Of a DNA stretch of 10,162 nt, positions 1-7,967 are shown in pieces. The translations under genes and the position numbers were made by a program. The notes beneath the pieces are model-generated. The model had not been told where the DNA came from. It worked only from the letters and a program-made list of their open reading frames with translations, and searched no databases. The stretch spans positions 1 to 10,162 of the forward strand of contig CAMYRF010000018.1 in the NCBI GenBank assembly GCA_947296775.1, written 5' to 3'. This DNA is from an uncultured Mycoplasmatota bacterium. Lineage in GTDB: Bacteria > Bacillota_I > Bacilli_A > RF39 > UBA660. Numbering within the stretch: position 1 is the stretch's first letter; every line of letters starts with the position of its first letter.

Positions 1-1112
1 GCAACACAATCTTTTAATGTTGGCGTAATAAATCCTTTATCAATACGATGCCATTCACTACGTCTAGCATTTTTTAAATCTTTAAGTGTTTGAATAATAG
101 GTTTCCCATCACCAAGTACATTTGCAATACGCGCAATACTTTCACCATATTCACGAGTATTAGTAACAGGCTCAGTTAAATTAACTTTACTAATAAAAGC
201 AAAATTACTATTATTAGACTTAACTTCTTTTAAAGCATGCCCATTAACACATATATATCCATAGTAATTCTCTTTGGCCACAAATCCCCCAGGATTAGTA
301 CAGAAAGTTCTGATTTCATCGCCATAAGTATCAGTTTTAATAAATATAGTTGGATCATAAATTACATTACAGATTTGTTCCATAATCTCTTTTCTAACTT
401 CAACCCTAACACCAATTTCAATACTCTTAGATAAATAAGGAATCTCATACTTATCTGCAAGTTCTTGAATCCATTTAGCCCCAGTTCTTCCAGGTGCAAC
501 AATAACTTTTCTAGCCTCATAAGTTATATCTTTGCCACTTGCTTTACATATAACTTCATGTAATTCTTTCTTTTTACTGTGAATATCTAAAACCTGAGTT
601 AATTCCTTAACCTCTACACCTTTATCAACCAAATAATCAGTAAAATCTTGAATATATTTAGGTAAATGATCACTGCCTAAATGTTTTTGTTTAATAAGCA
701 ATAAACGGGCACCAACTAACGAAACTTTACTCTTAATTTTTAAAGCCTCATCCATATTAGATGGATATACATCACTATCCATACCAAATTTAGTAAAAAT
801 ATCTTCACAATCATCTATTAACTTATTAGCAGTTTCTTCATCCATATATTTAAACAAATCACTCTTACCAAGTTTAGGAATAAAATTAAGTTTTCCATCA
901 GAAAAAGTCCCTGCTCCGCCATATCCAGATAATATACTACATGTCTTACAATTAACACATTCTTTATTTATTTTCATTGGACAAGTTCTTTTATCAGCAA
1001 ATCTGCCTTGATCCAATAATAATATATTTAACTTTGGATTTTTAGTTATAAGTTCATAAGCAGTAAATAAACCAGCAGGTCCTGCCCCTATAATTACAAC
1101 ATCATACTTCAT
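1..1112 (-). CDS. FAD-dependent dehydrogenase (COG2509 family), C-terminus cut by window edge
   Basis: This is a predicted cytoplasmic FAD-dependent oxidoreductase of the COG2509 type; its substrate is unknown. The window contains 370 codons and the gene continues past base 1; family members are usually about 450-480 residues, so most of it is here. My translation begins MKYDVVIIGAGPAGLFTAYE: residues 9-14 are the GxGxxG Rossmann loop that binds the FAD ADP moiety. A cysteine group (C44, C52, C55, C58) is followed by the SGYGGAGTFSDGKL block (62-75), a hallmark of this family. A second nucleotide-binding strand, KVIVAPGRTG, lies at about 202-211. The ATG at 1112 is preceded by AAGGGTGG five bases upstream. 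The gene has its own predicted promoter and is separated from fic by a terminator, so it is probably transcribed alone. The family assignment is strong; the reaction cannot be told from sequence. Confidence 0.88.
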   Translation of the reverse strand, partial: MKYDVVIIGAGPAGLFTAYELITKNPKLNILLLDQGRFADKRTCPMKINKECVNCKTCSILSGYGGAGTFSDGKLNFIPKLGKSDLFKYMDEETANKLIDDCEDIFTKFGMDSDVYPSNMDEALKIKSKVSLVGARLLLIKQKHLGSDHLPKYIQDFTDYLVDKGVEVKELTQVLDIHSKKKELHEVICKASGKDITYEARKVIVAPGRTGAKWIQELADKYEIPYLSKSIEIGVRVEVRKEIMEQICNVIYDPTIFIKTDTYGDEIRTFCTNPGGFVAKENYYGYICVNGHALKEVKSNNSNFAFISKVNLTEPVTNTREYGESIARIANVLGDGKPIIQTLKDLKNARRSEWHRIDKGFITPTLKDCV

Positions 1113-1141
1113 ATTAACCACCCTTCATCCACATTATATCA
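1113..1141 (-). promoter_or_regulatory. Extended -10 promoter and ribosome binding site of the FAD dehydrogenase gene
   Basis: On the minus strand, TGATATAAT (1133-1141) is a perfect extended -10 element: TG, one base, then consensus TATAAT. I see no convincing -35 hexamer at the right distance, which is usual for extended -10 promoters. Transcription would start near 1126, leaving a leader of about 14 bases consisting almost entirely of the Shine-Dalgarno AAGGGTGG (1118-1125). Confidence 0.6.
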
Positions 1142-1171
1142 TTATTTGACACTTTTTTGCTTGTGTAAACT

Positions 1172-1205
1172 AAAAAAGGGTATATCTTACAAAGATATTA
1201 CCTTT
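1172..1205 (-). terminator. Intrinsic terminator downstream of fic
   Basis: Read on the minus strand, AAAGGTAATATCTT (1205-1192) pairs with AAGATATACCCTTT (1188-1175) around a three-base loop. Twelve of 14 positions pair, with a two-base internal mismatch, and a run of six T follows the arm. It lies 15 bases past the fic stop codon and ends fic transcription before the FAD dehydrogenase promoter. Confidence 0.7.
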
Positions 1206-1219
1206 ATAGGTTATAAAAA

Positions 1220-2296
1220 TTAAAATTCATTTCCGACAAAAACATTATATATTTTTTTATATTTAAAACCTCGTTTATTGATAGTATCATCCTTAACAAC
1301 TATTCCCATATCAACCAATTTATTGATTAAATTACCTGTCACATTTTCTGATACACCCGATGCTTCCCTAACCTCTTTCTTGGTAAAAACAACCATTTTC
1401 ATAATTACCGGCATAATTTTATAAATAGAAGCACCTTGAATTTCTGATACTAAAGCCATATCATCTTTGTAAATTTGTTTTATTTTTTCAATCTTATAAA
1501 TATAAGAATTACATTGCTCAATAACACATTGTAAAAAGAACTTTATAAAACCAAGCATATTTCCTTTACGACTCTCTGTTAAATTTCTTTGATAAGAAGG
1601 TTTATATAATTCTATCACCTCAGATAAAAATAACATAGGCTTTTCTTCCTCAAGTAAAGACAATTGAATTGGAATTAAAGCCCTTCCAAGACGTCCATTA
1701 CCATCTTTATATGGGTGAATTGTTTCAAACTGTGAATGAGAAATAGCCAAATTAACAAAAATAGGATCAATAAAACGATCATTCATATATTCAAATAAAT
1801 TGTCAAGTAAAATTGGTACTTCTTCTGGTACAGGAGGAATAAACGTTGCTCCCTCAATACCAACACCTCTAGGTCCTATCCAATTTTGAGTAGTTCTAAT
1901 ATGCCCCGGAGTTTTATCAGCACCTCGTACACTATTAAGTAACATTTTATGCATATCATTAATTAATTTTAAATTAATTTGCTGTCCTTCAGCAATTTTC
2001 CCATCAGCAAATTCAATAACTGTTTTTAAATTTTCAATTTCTGTTGCTTCATCAGTTTTGCCCATATATTTTAAATAATACATTTCATCTTGTGAAATCT
2101 GAGTTCCTTCAATTTGTGTTGATTTTAAACTCTCACTAAGCAAAATTGAATCCAAGAAAAATTTTGAATCAAAATCTACATTATTCAATAAAGCCTTATA
2201 CTGACCATATTTATCATTTGCCTCCGATATAAGTTTAAGTAATTCCTTATCCATCTTATAATCAATAGGCATTTTTTTTGCCTCAAAAGGTACCAT
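1220..2296 (-). CDS. Fic family protein, class II (predicted protein AMP transferase)
   Basis: Fic enzymes transfer AMP from ATP to hydroxyl side chains of target proteins and act in the cytoplasm; the target here is unknown. The 358-residue protein has an N-terminal Fic_N-like helical region holding the autoinhibitory motif S59-TQI-E63-G64 (S/TxxxE/G), which places it in class II, where the inhibitory helix precedes the Fic core in the same chain. The catalytic loop HPYKDGNGRLGR (194-205) is intact, with catalytic H194 and the arginine R202 that the glutamate E63 would block. The flap region NWIGPRG is at 138-144. The last 75 or so residues (KKEVREASGVSENVTGNLIN) look like a winged helix, the layout of SoFic-type proteins. 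The ATG at 2296 has a near-perfect AAGGAGGGG five bases upstream; Met9 has no better site. The gene has its own promoter and terminator and no separate antitoxin gene, consistent with built-in inhibition. Confidence 0.92.
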   Translation of the reverse strand: MVPFEAKKMPIDYKMDKELLKLISEANDKYGQYKALLNNVDFDSKFFLDSILLSESLKSTQIEGTQISQDEMYYLKYMGKTDEATEIENLKTVIEFADGKIAEGQQINLKLINDMHKMLLNSVRGADKTPGHIRTTQNWIGPRGVGIEGATFIPPVPEEVPILLDNLFEYMNDRFIDPIFVNLAISHSQFETIHPYKDGNGRLGRALIPIQLSLLEEEKPMLFLSEVIELYKPSYQRNLTESRKGNMLGFIKFFLQCVIEQCNSYIYKIEKIKQIYKDDMALVSEIQGASIYKIMPVIMKMVVFTKKEVREASGVSENVTGNLINKLVDMGIVVKDDTINKRGFKYKKIYNVFVGNEF

Positions 2297-2346
2297 AATA
2301 ACCCCTCCTTCAGTAAAAATATATCATATTTTTATAAAAAAGTCAC
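2297..2346 (-). promoter_or_regulatory. Promoter and strong ribosome binding site of fic
   Basis: On the minus strand, GTGACT (2341-2346; four of six matches to TTGACA) lies 17 bases before TATATT (2318-2323; five of six matches to TATAAT), and TG-A precedes the hexamer, making it an extended -10. Transcription would start near 2311, leaving a leader of about 15 bases that contains AAGGAGGGG (2302-2310). The -35 hexamer lies inside one arm of the addA terminator hairpin. Confidence 0.55.
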
Positions 2347-2374
2347 TATTTTTCTAAAAAACAGTGACTTTTTA
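2336..2374 (-). terminator. Intrinsic terminator of the addBA operon, symmetric in both directions
   Basis: Two perfect 11-base arms, AAAAAGTCACT (2337-2347) and AGTGACTTTTT (2363-2373), flank a 15-base loop that can itself pair through its T-run and A-run. On the minus strand the stem ends in a T-rich tract (2331-2341), as expected for an intrinsic terminator. The mirror arrangement would also work on the plus strand. It lies about 38 bases past the addA stop codon. Confidence 0.75.
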
Positions 2375-2411
2375 GACAAAATTAGATATTTTCCCACATA
2401 TTTTGCGACTT

Positions 2412-5400
2412 TTAATTTAATTTAACAAGTTTTTCATCCATAATCGAATATAAATAAGTGTCCACTGGCTTACCACTAATACTCATAATATAATCTTTAT
2501 AACCATTTAATTGTTTCAAATAAGCATCATCAGTAGTGTTTTTAAGTTTATAATCAACAATCGCAAATTTATCTTCATATTCAATCAATAAATCAATAAA
2601 CCCATGCATAGACTTACCATCAACCTCATAAACAAATTCATATTCCTTATATAAATTAATAGAATTATCTAAAATACCAGACTTAATAAATTTTTCTATT
2701 TTAAACTTCTTAAAATCATCCACACCACTATAATCAGGATTAGAAAAATCAATAAGTTCAAATAACGAATGCATCTGTAAACCCAAATTAATATTATTAT
2801 ATTCCGCCTTAGAATATAAACCATGATTATCCTTAGAAAATCTTTTATTAATAATTTCCTTAGCCTCACCTTCATATTCATTAACAAAAATAACATCATC
2901 AGTTAATTCAAGACTTTCCTTATAATTAGCTTTCTTGGTTAAATTATAATCTTTAGTAAGACCTAAATCATTAATGTTTACATTTCTAACATAATTACCA
3001 ATATAATCAGATACCGAAGATAACATATCGTTAAAAGATAAATATTTACTGCGTACCTCATCATTAATAATTCCATTATCTTTAAAGCTAAGAATATTAG
3101 GTTTAAGTTCACAAATCATAATCATCTTTTCACGTGCTCTAGTTAAAGCAACATAAAATAATCTTAACTTTTCAGATACCTCCGCACGAATATATTTATT
3201 TCTAAATAAAGTTTTTAAAATCGTATTTTTAGGTCCCTTATCCACATAAGGAATCAAAATACCATAATCATTAGAAAAATAAAACTTATTTTTTAAATCA
3301 TCAATATTAAATTTCTTATAAAGACCGCTGAAATAACACACATGATATTCAAGACCTTTAGAAGCATGAATAGTCATAATCTTAACCGAATTACTAGAAT
3401 CCTTATTTAAAGATAACTTAATATCAAGCCCCTCCTCAGAAATATCATTTAAATATTCTAAAAATTCCTTAGGTGTATAACCAAAACTACTTACATTAGA
3501 AACAATCTTACCTATAGATTCCAAAGTAACTAAATGATTATCAATATTTCCAGTAGTTATTATCTTATTATAAAAATCAAAATCATAAATAATTCTGTCA
3601 TATAATTCCTTATTACTAAGAATATCTAATTCATCCGAAATTTTTTTACACTTTTCAAATATTTCAGTTTCATAAAACTTATTATCTTTAAAAATTCTAA
3701 AAATTTCATCATCAGGCATATTAAACAAATATGATCTAGAAATAGACATAAACGAATACCTAAATAAAGTATCATACCTTTTTTCACTAATAGAAATAAT
3801 TAAATTATACAAGTTCTTAATAAGTAAAATATCCACTGAATCAGATACACTCTTATCCCTATAAATAGTAAGTGGAATATTAAGATATTCAAATACCTTT
3901 TTATACTTTTCAAAAGCAGTAGCCCTATCCATTAAAATCGCAAAATCACCATAAGTAATATCACGTTCTTTTAAAGTATCTTGATCCATAACCTTAAAAT
4001 GATTATTAACCTTATTTAAAATATCTTTAGCCACCATAAATATTTCAATTTCTTCTTTAGAAAAATACTTATCATCAGGCATTTCATAATTCAAAATTTC
4101 CATCGAATAATCCTCATTATTCACACTATCATAAGCCGTATTGCCAAAAACCATTTGATGACTACTTATATAATCAGCGCCACCTATTTCATCATCCATA
4201 ATCATATTAAAAATTAAATTAATATTTTCAGTAACATCCCTGCGTGATCTAAAATTCTTATTCAAATCAATCTTCATTCCGCCATCATTATTAGAATACT
4301 TATCATACTTACCCTTAAATAACAAAGGATTCGCATTTCTAAAACGATAAATAGACTGTTTAACATCGCCAACCATATAAACATTATCATTAGAAATATA
4401 AGAAATAAATAAATCCTGTAAATCATTAGTATCTTGATACTCATCAATCAAAATTTCCTTATATTTATCTTTAAGTTCTTCTCTAACATCCTCATGCTTT
4501 TCTAAAATACTTATCGCCATTTTGGCGATATCAGTAAATTCATAAGCCTCATTTTTATATTTAAACTCATTAACTTTTGTTTCAAGTTTTAAAAGAATTT
4601 CTATAATAACAGTCGCATAATCCTTAGTCATCAAAATAGAATTTTTAATTTCATCTTCAGACTTATATTTAGTAAGTTCACTAACCTTCTTAATTAAATC
4701 AGATAAAGTTGCCTTAATCGCTTTAGCCTCTTCACTGCTTCCTCTTGGAACAGAAGGTAACTTAATCATAGAATTATACTTAAAATCTATATATGTTTTA
4801 GAACATATTAAAGGATCTATTACCTCATTAATTTTTTCTATATAAGAATAATCAACATAAATAGATAAGTTATCCACAGTATTTTTTATAGAATTAACCT
4901 TATCACGTAAAATATCAACATATTCACAAATAAATCCATTAATAACATCATCGTTATAAAAATCTTTAATATAATTTTCTAAATAACTTCTCTTATTATA
5001 AAGATTATCCATCTTATCATTTAAATCTATAACTGCCTTAAAAATTTCTTTATCATCCTTTAAACAAAAATCATTAATAAGTTTTAAAAATTTAGAATCT
5101 TCATTTTTATAATACTCTTCAAAAATCTCAGTTAAAATTTCCTTTTTCTTAAGTTTAATAATACTATCATCTATAATACTAACATTGTCAGAAATATTTA
5201 AAAGATAATTATATTTTTTTACCAAAGACAAAGCAAAAGCATCAAAAGTCGTAATATAAGCTAAATCTACCTTATCAAGTTGATCTTTAAGTTCATTATT
5301 AAAAGATAATTTCTTCCTAATACGCTCTTTCATTTCTGCAGCCGCCGCATTAGTAAACGTTAAAATAAGTAAATCATCAATATTAATTCCGTTTAAAACA

Positions 5401-5519
5401 TGAGTTAAAACCCTTTCTGATAAAACTGCAGTTTTTCCGCTTCCAGCGCCAGCCGAAACAATAATATTTTTACCTTTTTCATTTATAGCCAATGCTTGTT
5501 CATCAGTCCATTTAGGCAT
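2412..5519 (-). CDS. addA: ATP-dependent helicase/nuclease subunit AddA
   Basis: AddA is the UvrD-like 3'-5' helicase and nuclease subunit of AddAB, which resects double-strand breaks and loads RecA. From the ATG at 5519 it has 1035 residues, somewhat shorter than the roughly 1230 of B. subtilis. Visible motifs in order: Q8; Walker A AGAGSGKT (23-30); LTFTN (53-57); Walker B ILIDEYQDT (356-364); VGDVKQSIYRFR (383-394); NFRSR (422-426); TIHASKGLEY (716-725); LFYVALTRA (787-795). The C-terminal RecB-type nuclease has H917, GFID with D976, DYK at 989-991, Q1003 and Y1007, so it looks active. I prefer the ATG at 5519: a longer reading begins at a non-ATG codon (ATT at 5534), while GGGGGTGAGG just before 5519 is a suitable ribosome binding region. 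The start overlaps the addB stop by eight bases (ATGCCTAA), which suggests translational coupling. A terminator follows. Confidence 0.97.
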   Translation of the reverse strand: MPKWTDEQALAINEKGKNIIVSAGAGSGKTAVLSERVLTHVLNGINIDDLLILTFTNAAAAEMKERIRKKLSFNNELKDQLDKVDLAYITTFDAFALSLVKKYNYLLNISDNVSIIDDSIIKLKKKEILTEIFEEYYKNEDSKFLKLINDFCLKDDKEIFKAVIDLNDKMDNLYNKRSYLENYIKDFYNDDVINGFICEYVDILRDKVNSIKNTVDNLSIYVDYSYIEKINEVIDPLICSKTYIDFKYNSMIKLPSVPRGSSEEAKAIKATLSDLIKKVSELTKYKSEDEIKNSILMTKDYATVIIEILLKLETKVNEFKYKNEAYEFTDIAKMAISILEKHEDVREELKDKYKEILIDEYQDTNDLQDLFISYISNDNVYMVGDVKQSIYRFRNANPLLFKGKYDKYSNNDGGMKIDLNKNFRSRRDVTENINLIFNMIMDDEIGGADYISSHQMVFGNTAYDSVNNEDYSMEILNYEMPDDKYFSKEEIEIFMVAKDILNKVNNHFKVMDQDTLKERDITYGDFAILMDRATAFEKYKKVFEYLNIPLTIYRDKSVSDSVDILLIKNLYNLIISISEKRYDTLFRYSFMSISRSYLFNMPDDEIFRIFKDNKFYETEIFEKCKKISDELDILSNKELYDRIIYDFDFYNKIITTGNIDNHLVTLESIGKIVSNVSSFGYTPKEFLEYLNDISEEGLDIKLSLNKDSSNSVKIMTIHASKGLEYHVCYFSGLYKKFNIDDLKNKFYFSNDYGILIPYVDKGPKNTILKTLFRNKYIRAEVSEKLRLFYVALTRAREKMIMICELKPNILSFKDNGIINDEVRSKYLSFNDMLSSVSDYIGNYVRNVNINDLGLTKDYNLTKKANYKESLELTDDVIFVNEYEGEAKEIINKRFSKDNHGLYSKAEYNNINLGLQMHSLFELIDFSNPDYSGVDDFKKFKIEKFIKSGILDNSINLYKEYEFVYEVDGKSMHGFIDLLIEYEDKFAIVDYKLKNTTDDAYLKQLNGYKDYIMSISGKPVDTYLYSIMDEKLVKLN

Positions 5520-7827
5520 TATCCTCACCCCCAATAATATCCTTAAATTTAGTATCTTTTAAATTAACAATATCCTCTTCTTTTCTAAAACATAAATCTT
5601 TAAATTTACAGAACCTGCACCCAATAACGTCATCACCAAGACGCTTAGGATTAATAGAAAAATTACCATTAGTAGTAGAATCTATAACTTCATTAATCTT
5701 CTCATCTACCAAATGAACAACCTTATCAATTCCATCATTAGTAATAAGTTTAGTATAAGCATAAAAACCAGATTTACTTGTTTTCATTCCCTTAATAACT
5801 TCACTTTCATCATAAGTAGAATCAAACTTAGAAATAAGCCTTTCATCATTAATTGTATAACCATCTAATCTTAAATTTTTATACATTCCCTCTTCAAGAT
5901 TATCACAGTCCATCTTAACATTACCAAGTAATTTTTGCAGATAAAAACCTACTACCTGAATATCTTTGTGAATACCATTTTTAGTCAAATAAATATATAC
6001 AGGTAGTTGTAGATGAAGACCATAATTAATATTATCTAAAGTTGTCTCCGCATTACCTGTTTTATAATCAATAATTGCAACTAAAGTTTTACCATCTTCT
6101 TCTTTATATCTTATTTTATCCACAATACCCACAAATTCAACTTTTAATTTACAAGACTTATCCACCATAATATTTTCTTCAGTTAAAACCTGATCAAACA
6201 TTGAATAACTTTCTTGTTTTTTTATAGTTTCTATTATAAATAATAAATCATTATAAAGTTTTTTAACAAAGAAATTCTCTTTAAAGTTCAAATCCTTATC
6301 TTTCAAATAATCATTATATATCTTGCACACATCAAAATCTTCATCATACATATGCGATAAACATTCATGAAATAAAGAACCTAAAAAAGCCGCAAAATTC
6401 TCTTCAAAAGGATCTAACTTTAAAATATTCTGAATATAAAATCTAAACGCACACAAAAAATAATTATTCATGCTAGAATAAGATAATTTAAGTTTACCGC
6501 CTAAATAATCATAAATATCTTTTTCATTTACACCACTAAATCCATTATCATAAGTTTGATAAGAAATATTACTATAATTTGTATATAATTTTTCTAAAGC
6601 ATTACCTTTTTCATTAAATTTAATATAATTATCTAATCCTCTAGCCAAACAAAGTTTATTATAATCATGTGAATATTCATAAGAAATTTCTGGATTCATA
6701 ATAACCGAAAGCCCAAAATCCTCTATCAAAGGTGATGGAAAATACGTTCTATAATTATCTTTTAATTTATAAGTGATAATTAAATTTTTAGTATTGTGGA
6801 TAACTTTAGAAATATACTTCTTTTCATTAATTAAATTTTCTAAAGAAGTATTTAAACCTAATTTCTTTCTATCACTATCTTTAATTAGTTTATCATCGTG
6901 ATAAATCCTAGGTACTATTCCTTGATTAAAACCTAATGCATAATAGTAATTATCAGATGAGGTGTCTATAGATGTAAAATCAATTACTCTAACCGCGTCT
7001 AATAAATCATTGCTTTTAACTCGTTTATTTTTAAGCCCATTGGTAATAATTTGGATAAATAAGTCATCAACCACATTTACAAAACTATACTTATTAACCA
7101 CATCTACAATAACATCATATATATCATTTTTAGGAGTAACTTCTAAAGCCAAAGCAACATCTTTTTTTTCTTTTAAACTAGATAAAAATATCTTTACAGT
7201 TTCCGTTCCATATATTTCTTTACTATCAGATAAATTTATAGGTATATTAAATAACTTAAATATTCTTTTTACATCAAATTTATAATCATCATTAACACCA
7301 ACTAAATATATCTTATTAATATCCACAGTTTTTAATTTAGCTGCAATACCACTAGCCACAAAAGCAACTTCATCAGACTGTTTATCAAAACCATATATAG
7401 TAGGTTTATAATCACCTAATTCATCAGTAATATATCTAACATTATAATTATTTAATGCATCTTTTATGTAACCATCAAGACCATCATAACCAATTACACA
7501 TATATTATTTAAACTATTTTTAAATAGTTTATTTTCTATTAATAATCCGTTTTCTTTTAACTCTTCATAATAAGGTTTAACCAAATCAAAATCAAAATAA
7601 ATATTATCTAAAAACTCTTTCACTACTCCATACTTAAATCCATATTTATTCATTAAATAATAAATAGCCTTTTCATCATAAGTACCAAAATAATTATTTT
7701 TAAATTCATTTATTGTCATAAACTTAATATTTAATAATTTCTTACTTTCATTAAGTTCTTTTAATATCTTTAATTTAATACTAGAAGGACATATTACTAA
7801 GTCACCATTTTTTATTTTATCAAGCAT
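5512..7827 (-). CDS. addB: Short AddB-type helicase/nuclease subunit
   Basis: AddB is the partner of AddA: a RecB-family nuclease on a degenerate helicase scaffold that binds the break end and cuts the opposite strand. This protein has 771 residues, against roughly 1160 in B. subtilis. The N-terminus (DLVICPSSIKLKILKEL, 9-25) sits where AddB normally has a Walker A loop, but no GxxGxGKT is present. The C-terminal nuclease is complete: C459 in the YFLCAFRFY block, H487, GIVD with D570, DYKTG at 587-591, QLPVY at 607-611, then CRFCKFKDLC with C737, C740 and C746. C459 plus these three match the four cysteines that bind the AddB 4Fe-4S cluster. The ATG at 7827 follows AGGTGATG. It is the first gene of the operon and overlaps addA. 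The subunit identity rests on the nuclease/cysteine pattern and on lying just upstream of addA; the N-terminal half alone would be hard to recognise. Confidence 0.93.
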   Translation of the reverse strand: MLDKIKNGDLVICPSSIKLKILKELNESKKLLNIKFMTINEFKNNYFGTYDEKAIYYLMNKYGFKYGVVKEFLDNIYFDFDLVKPYYEELKENGLLIENKLFKNSLNNICVIGYDGLDGYIKDALNNYNVRYITDELGDYKPTIYGFDKQSDEVAFVASGIAAKLKTVDINKIYLVGVNDDYKFDVKRIFKLFNIPINLSDSKEIYGTETVKIFLSSLKEKKDVALALEVTPKNDIYDVIVDVVNKYSFVNVVDDLFIQIITNGLKNKRVKSNDLLDAVRVIDFTSIDTSSDNYYYALGFNQGIVPRIYHDDKLIKDSDRKKLGLNTSLENLINEKKYISKVIHNTKNLIITYKLKDNYRTYFPSPLIEDFGLSVIMNPEISYEYSHDYNKLCLARGLDNYIKFNEKGNALEKLYTNYSNISYQTYDNGFSGVNEKDIYDYLGGKLKLSYSSMNNYFLCAFRFYIQNILKLDPFEENFAAFLGSLFHECLSHMYDEDFDVCKIYNDYLKDKDLNFKENFFVKKLYNDLLFIIETIKKQESYSMFDQVLTEENIMVDKSCKLKVEFVGIVDKIRYKEEDGKTLVAIIDYKTGNAETTLDNINYGLHLQLPVYIYLTKNGIHKDIQVVGFYLQKLLGNVKMDCDNLEEGMYKNLRLDGYTINDERLISKFDSTYDESEVIKGMKTSKSGFYAYTKLITNDGIDKVVHLVDEKINEVIDSTTNGNFSINPKRLGDDVIGCRFCKFKDLCFRKEEDIVNLKDTKFKDIIGGEDNA

Positions 7828-7832
7828 ACATC

Positions 7833-7854
7833 ATCACCTATATTTAGTATAACA
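7833..7854 (-). promoter_or_regulatory. Extended -10 promoter of addBA with overlapping ribosome binding site
   Basis: The minus strand has TGTTATACT (7846-7854): TG, one base, then TATACT, five of six matches to TATAAT. No good -35 is present. The likely start point near 7839 falls in the ribosome binding sequence AGGTGATG (7833-7840), so the leader would be about 12 bases. Confidence 0.5.
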
Positions 7855-7880
7855 TGGAAATTGAGATATGGCATTTTTTT

Positions 7881-7911
7881 AGAAAAGAAAAGTGGAATAA
7901 AATCACTCCAC
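7881..7911 (-). terminator. Probable intrinsic terminator of the HNH gene
   Basis: On the minus strand, GTGGAGT (7911-7905) pairs with ATTCCAC (7898-7892), seven pairs including one G-T wobble, around a six-base loop. A TTTTCTTTTCT tract (7891-7881) follows. It lies between the HNH stop codon and the addB promoter. The stem is short and the T-tract interrupted, so strength is uncertain. Confidence 0.5.
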
Positions 7912-7919
7912 AGGATTAA

Positions 7920-7957
7920 TTACACATATTTTGCACCTGGCGATAGTCAATGTGTAA
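7920..7957. repeat. 8-base inverted repeat enclosing a GC-richer centre, between addB and the HNH gene
   Basis: TTACACAT (7920-7927) and ATGTGTAA (7950-7957) are perfect inverted copies 22 bases apart. The centre, including GCACCTGGCGATAG, is visibly richer in G and C than its surroundings. It lies 10 bases past the HNH stop codon. It could be a stem-loop in the 3' end of the HNH transcript, a protein-binding site, or a recombination site at the edge of the accessory patch; the sequence alone does not decide. Confidence 0.45.
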
Positions 7958-7967
7958 CTATTTTCAT

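Noticed and set aside
237..434. Plus-strand open frame opposite the FAD dehydrogenase
   Set aside because: It lies opposite conserved dehydrogenase codons, and no family pattern is visible in it.
2696..2899. Minus-strand open frame within addA in another frame
   Set aside because: It lies inside addA and encodes a low-complexity Ile/Leu/Met/Arg string.
5520..5534. A longer AddA start at 5534
   Set aside because: The codon there is ATT and lies inside addB. The ATG at 5519 has a ribosome binding region in front and gives the usual compact stop/start overlap.
6962..7285. Plus-strand open frame opposite addB
   Set aside because: It lies wholly opposite a strongly supported gene, its protein is low-complexity Leu/Ser/Thr-rich, and it has no matching promoter or motif.
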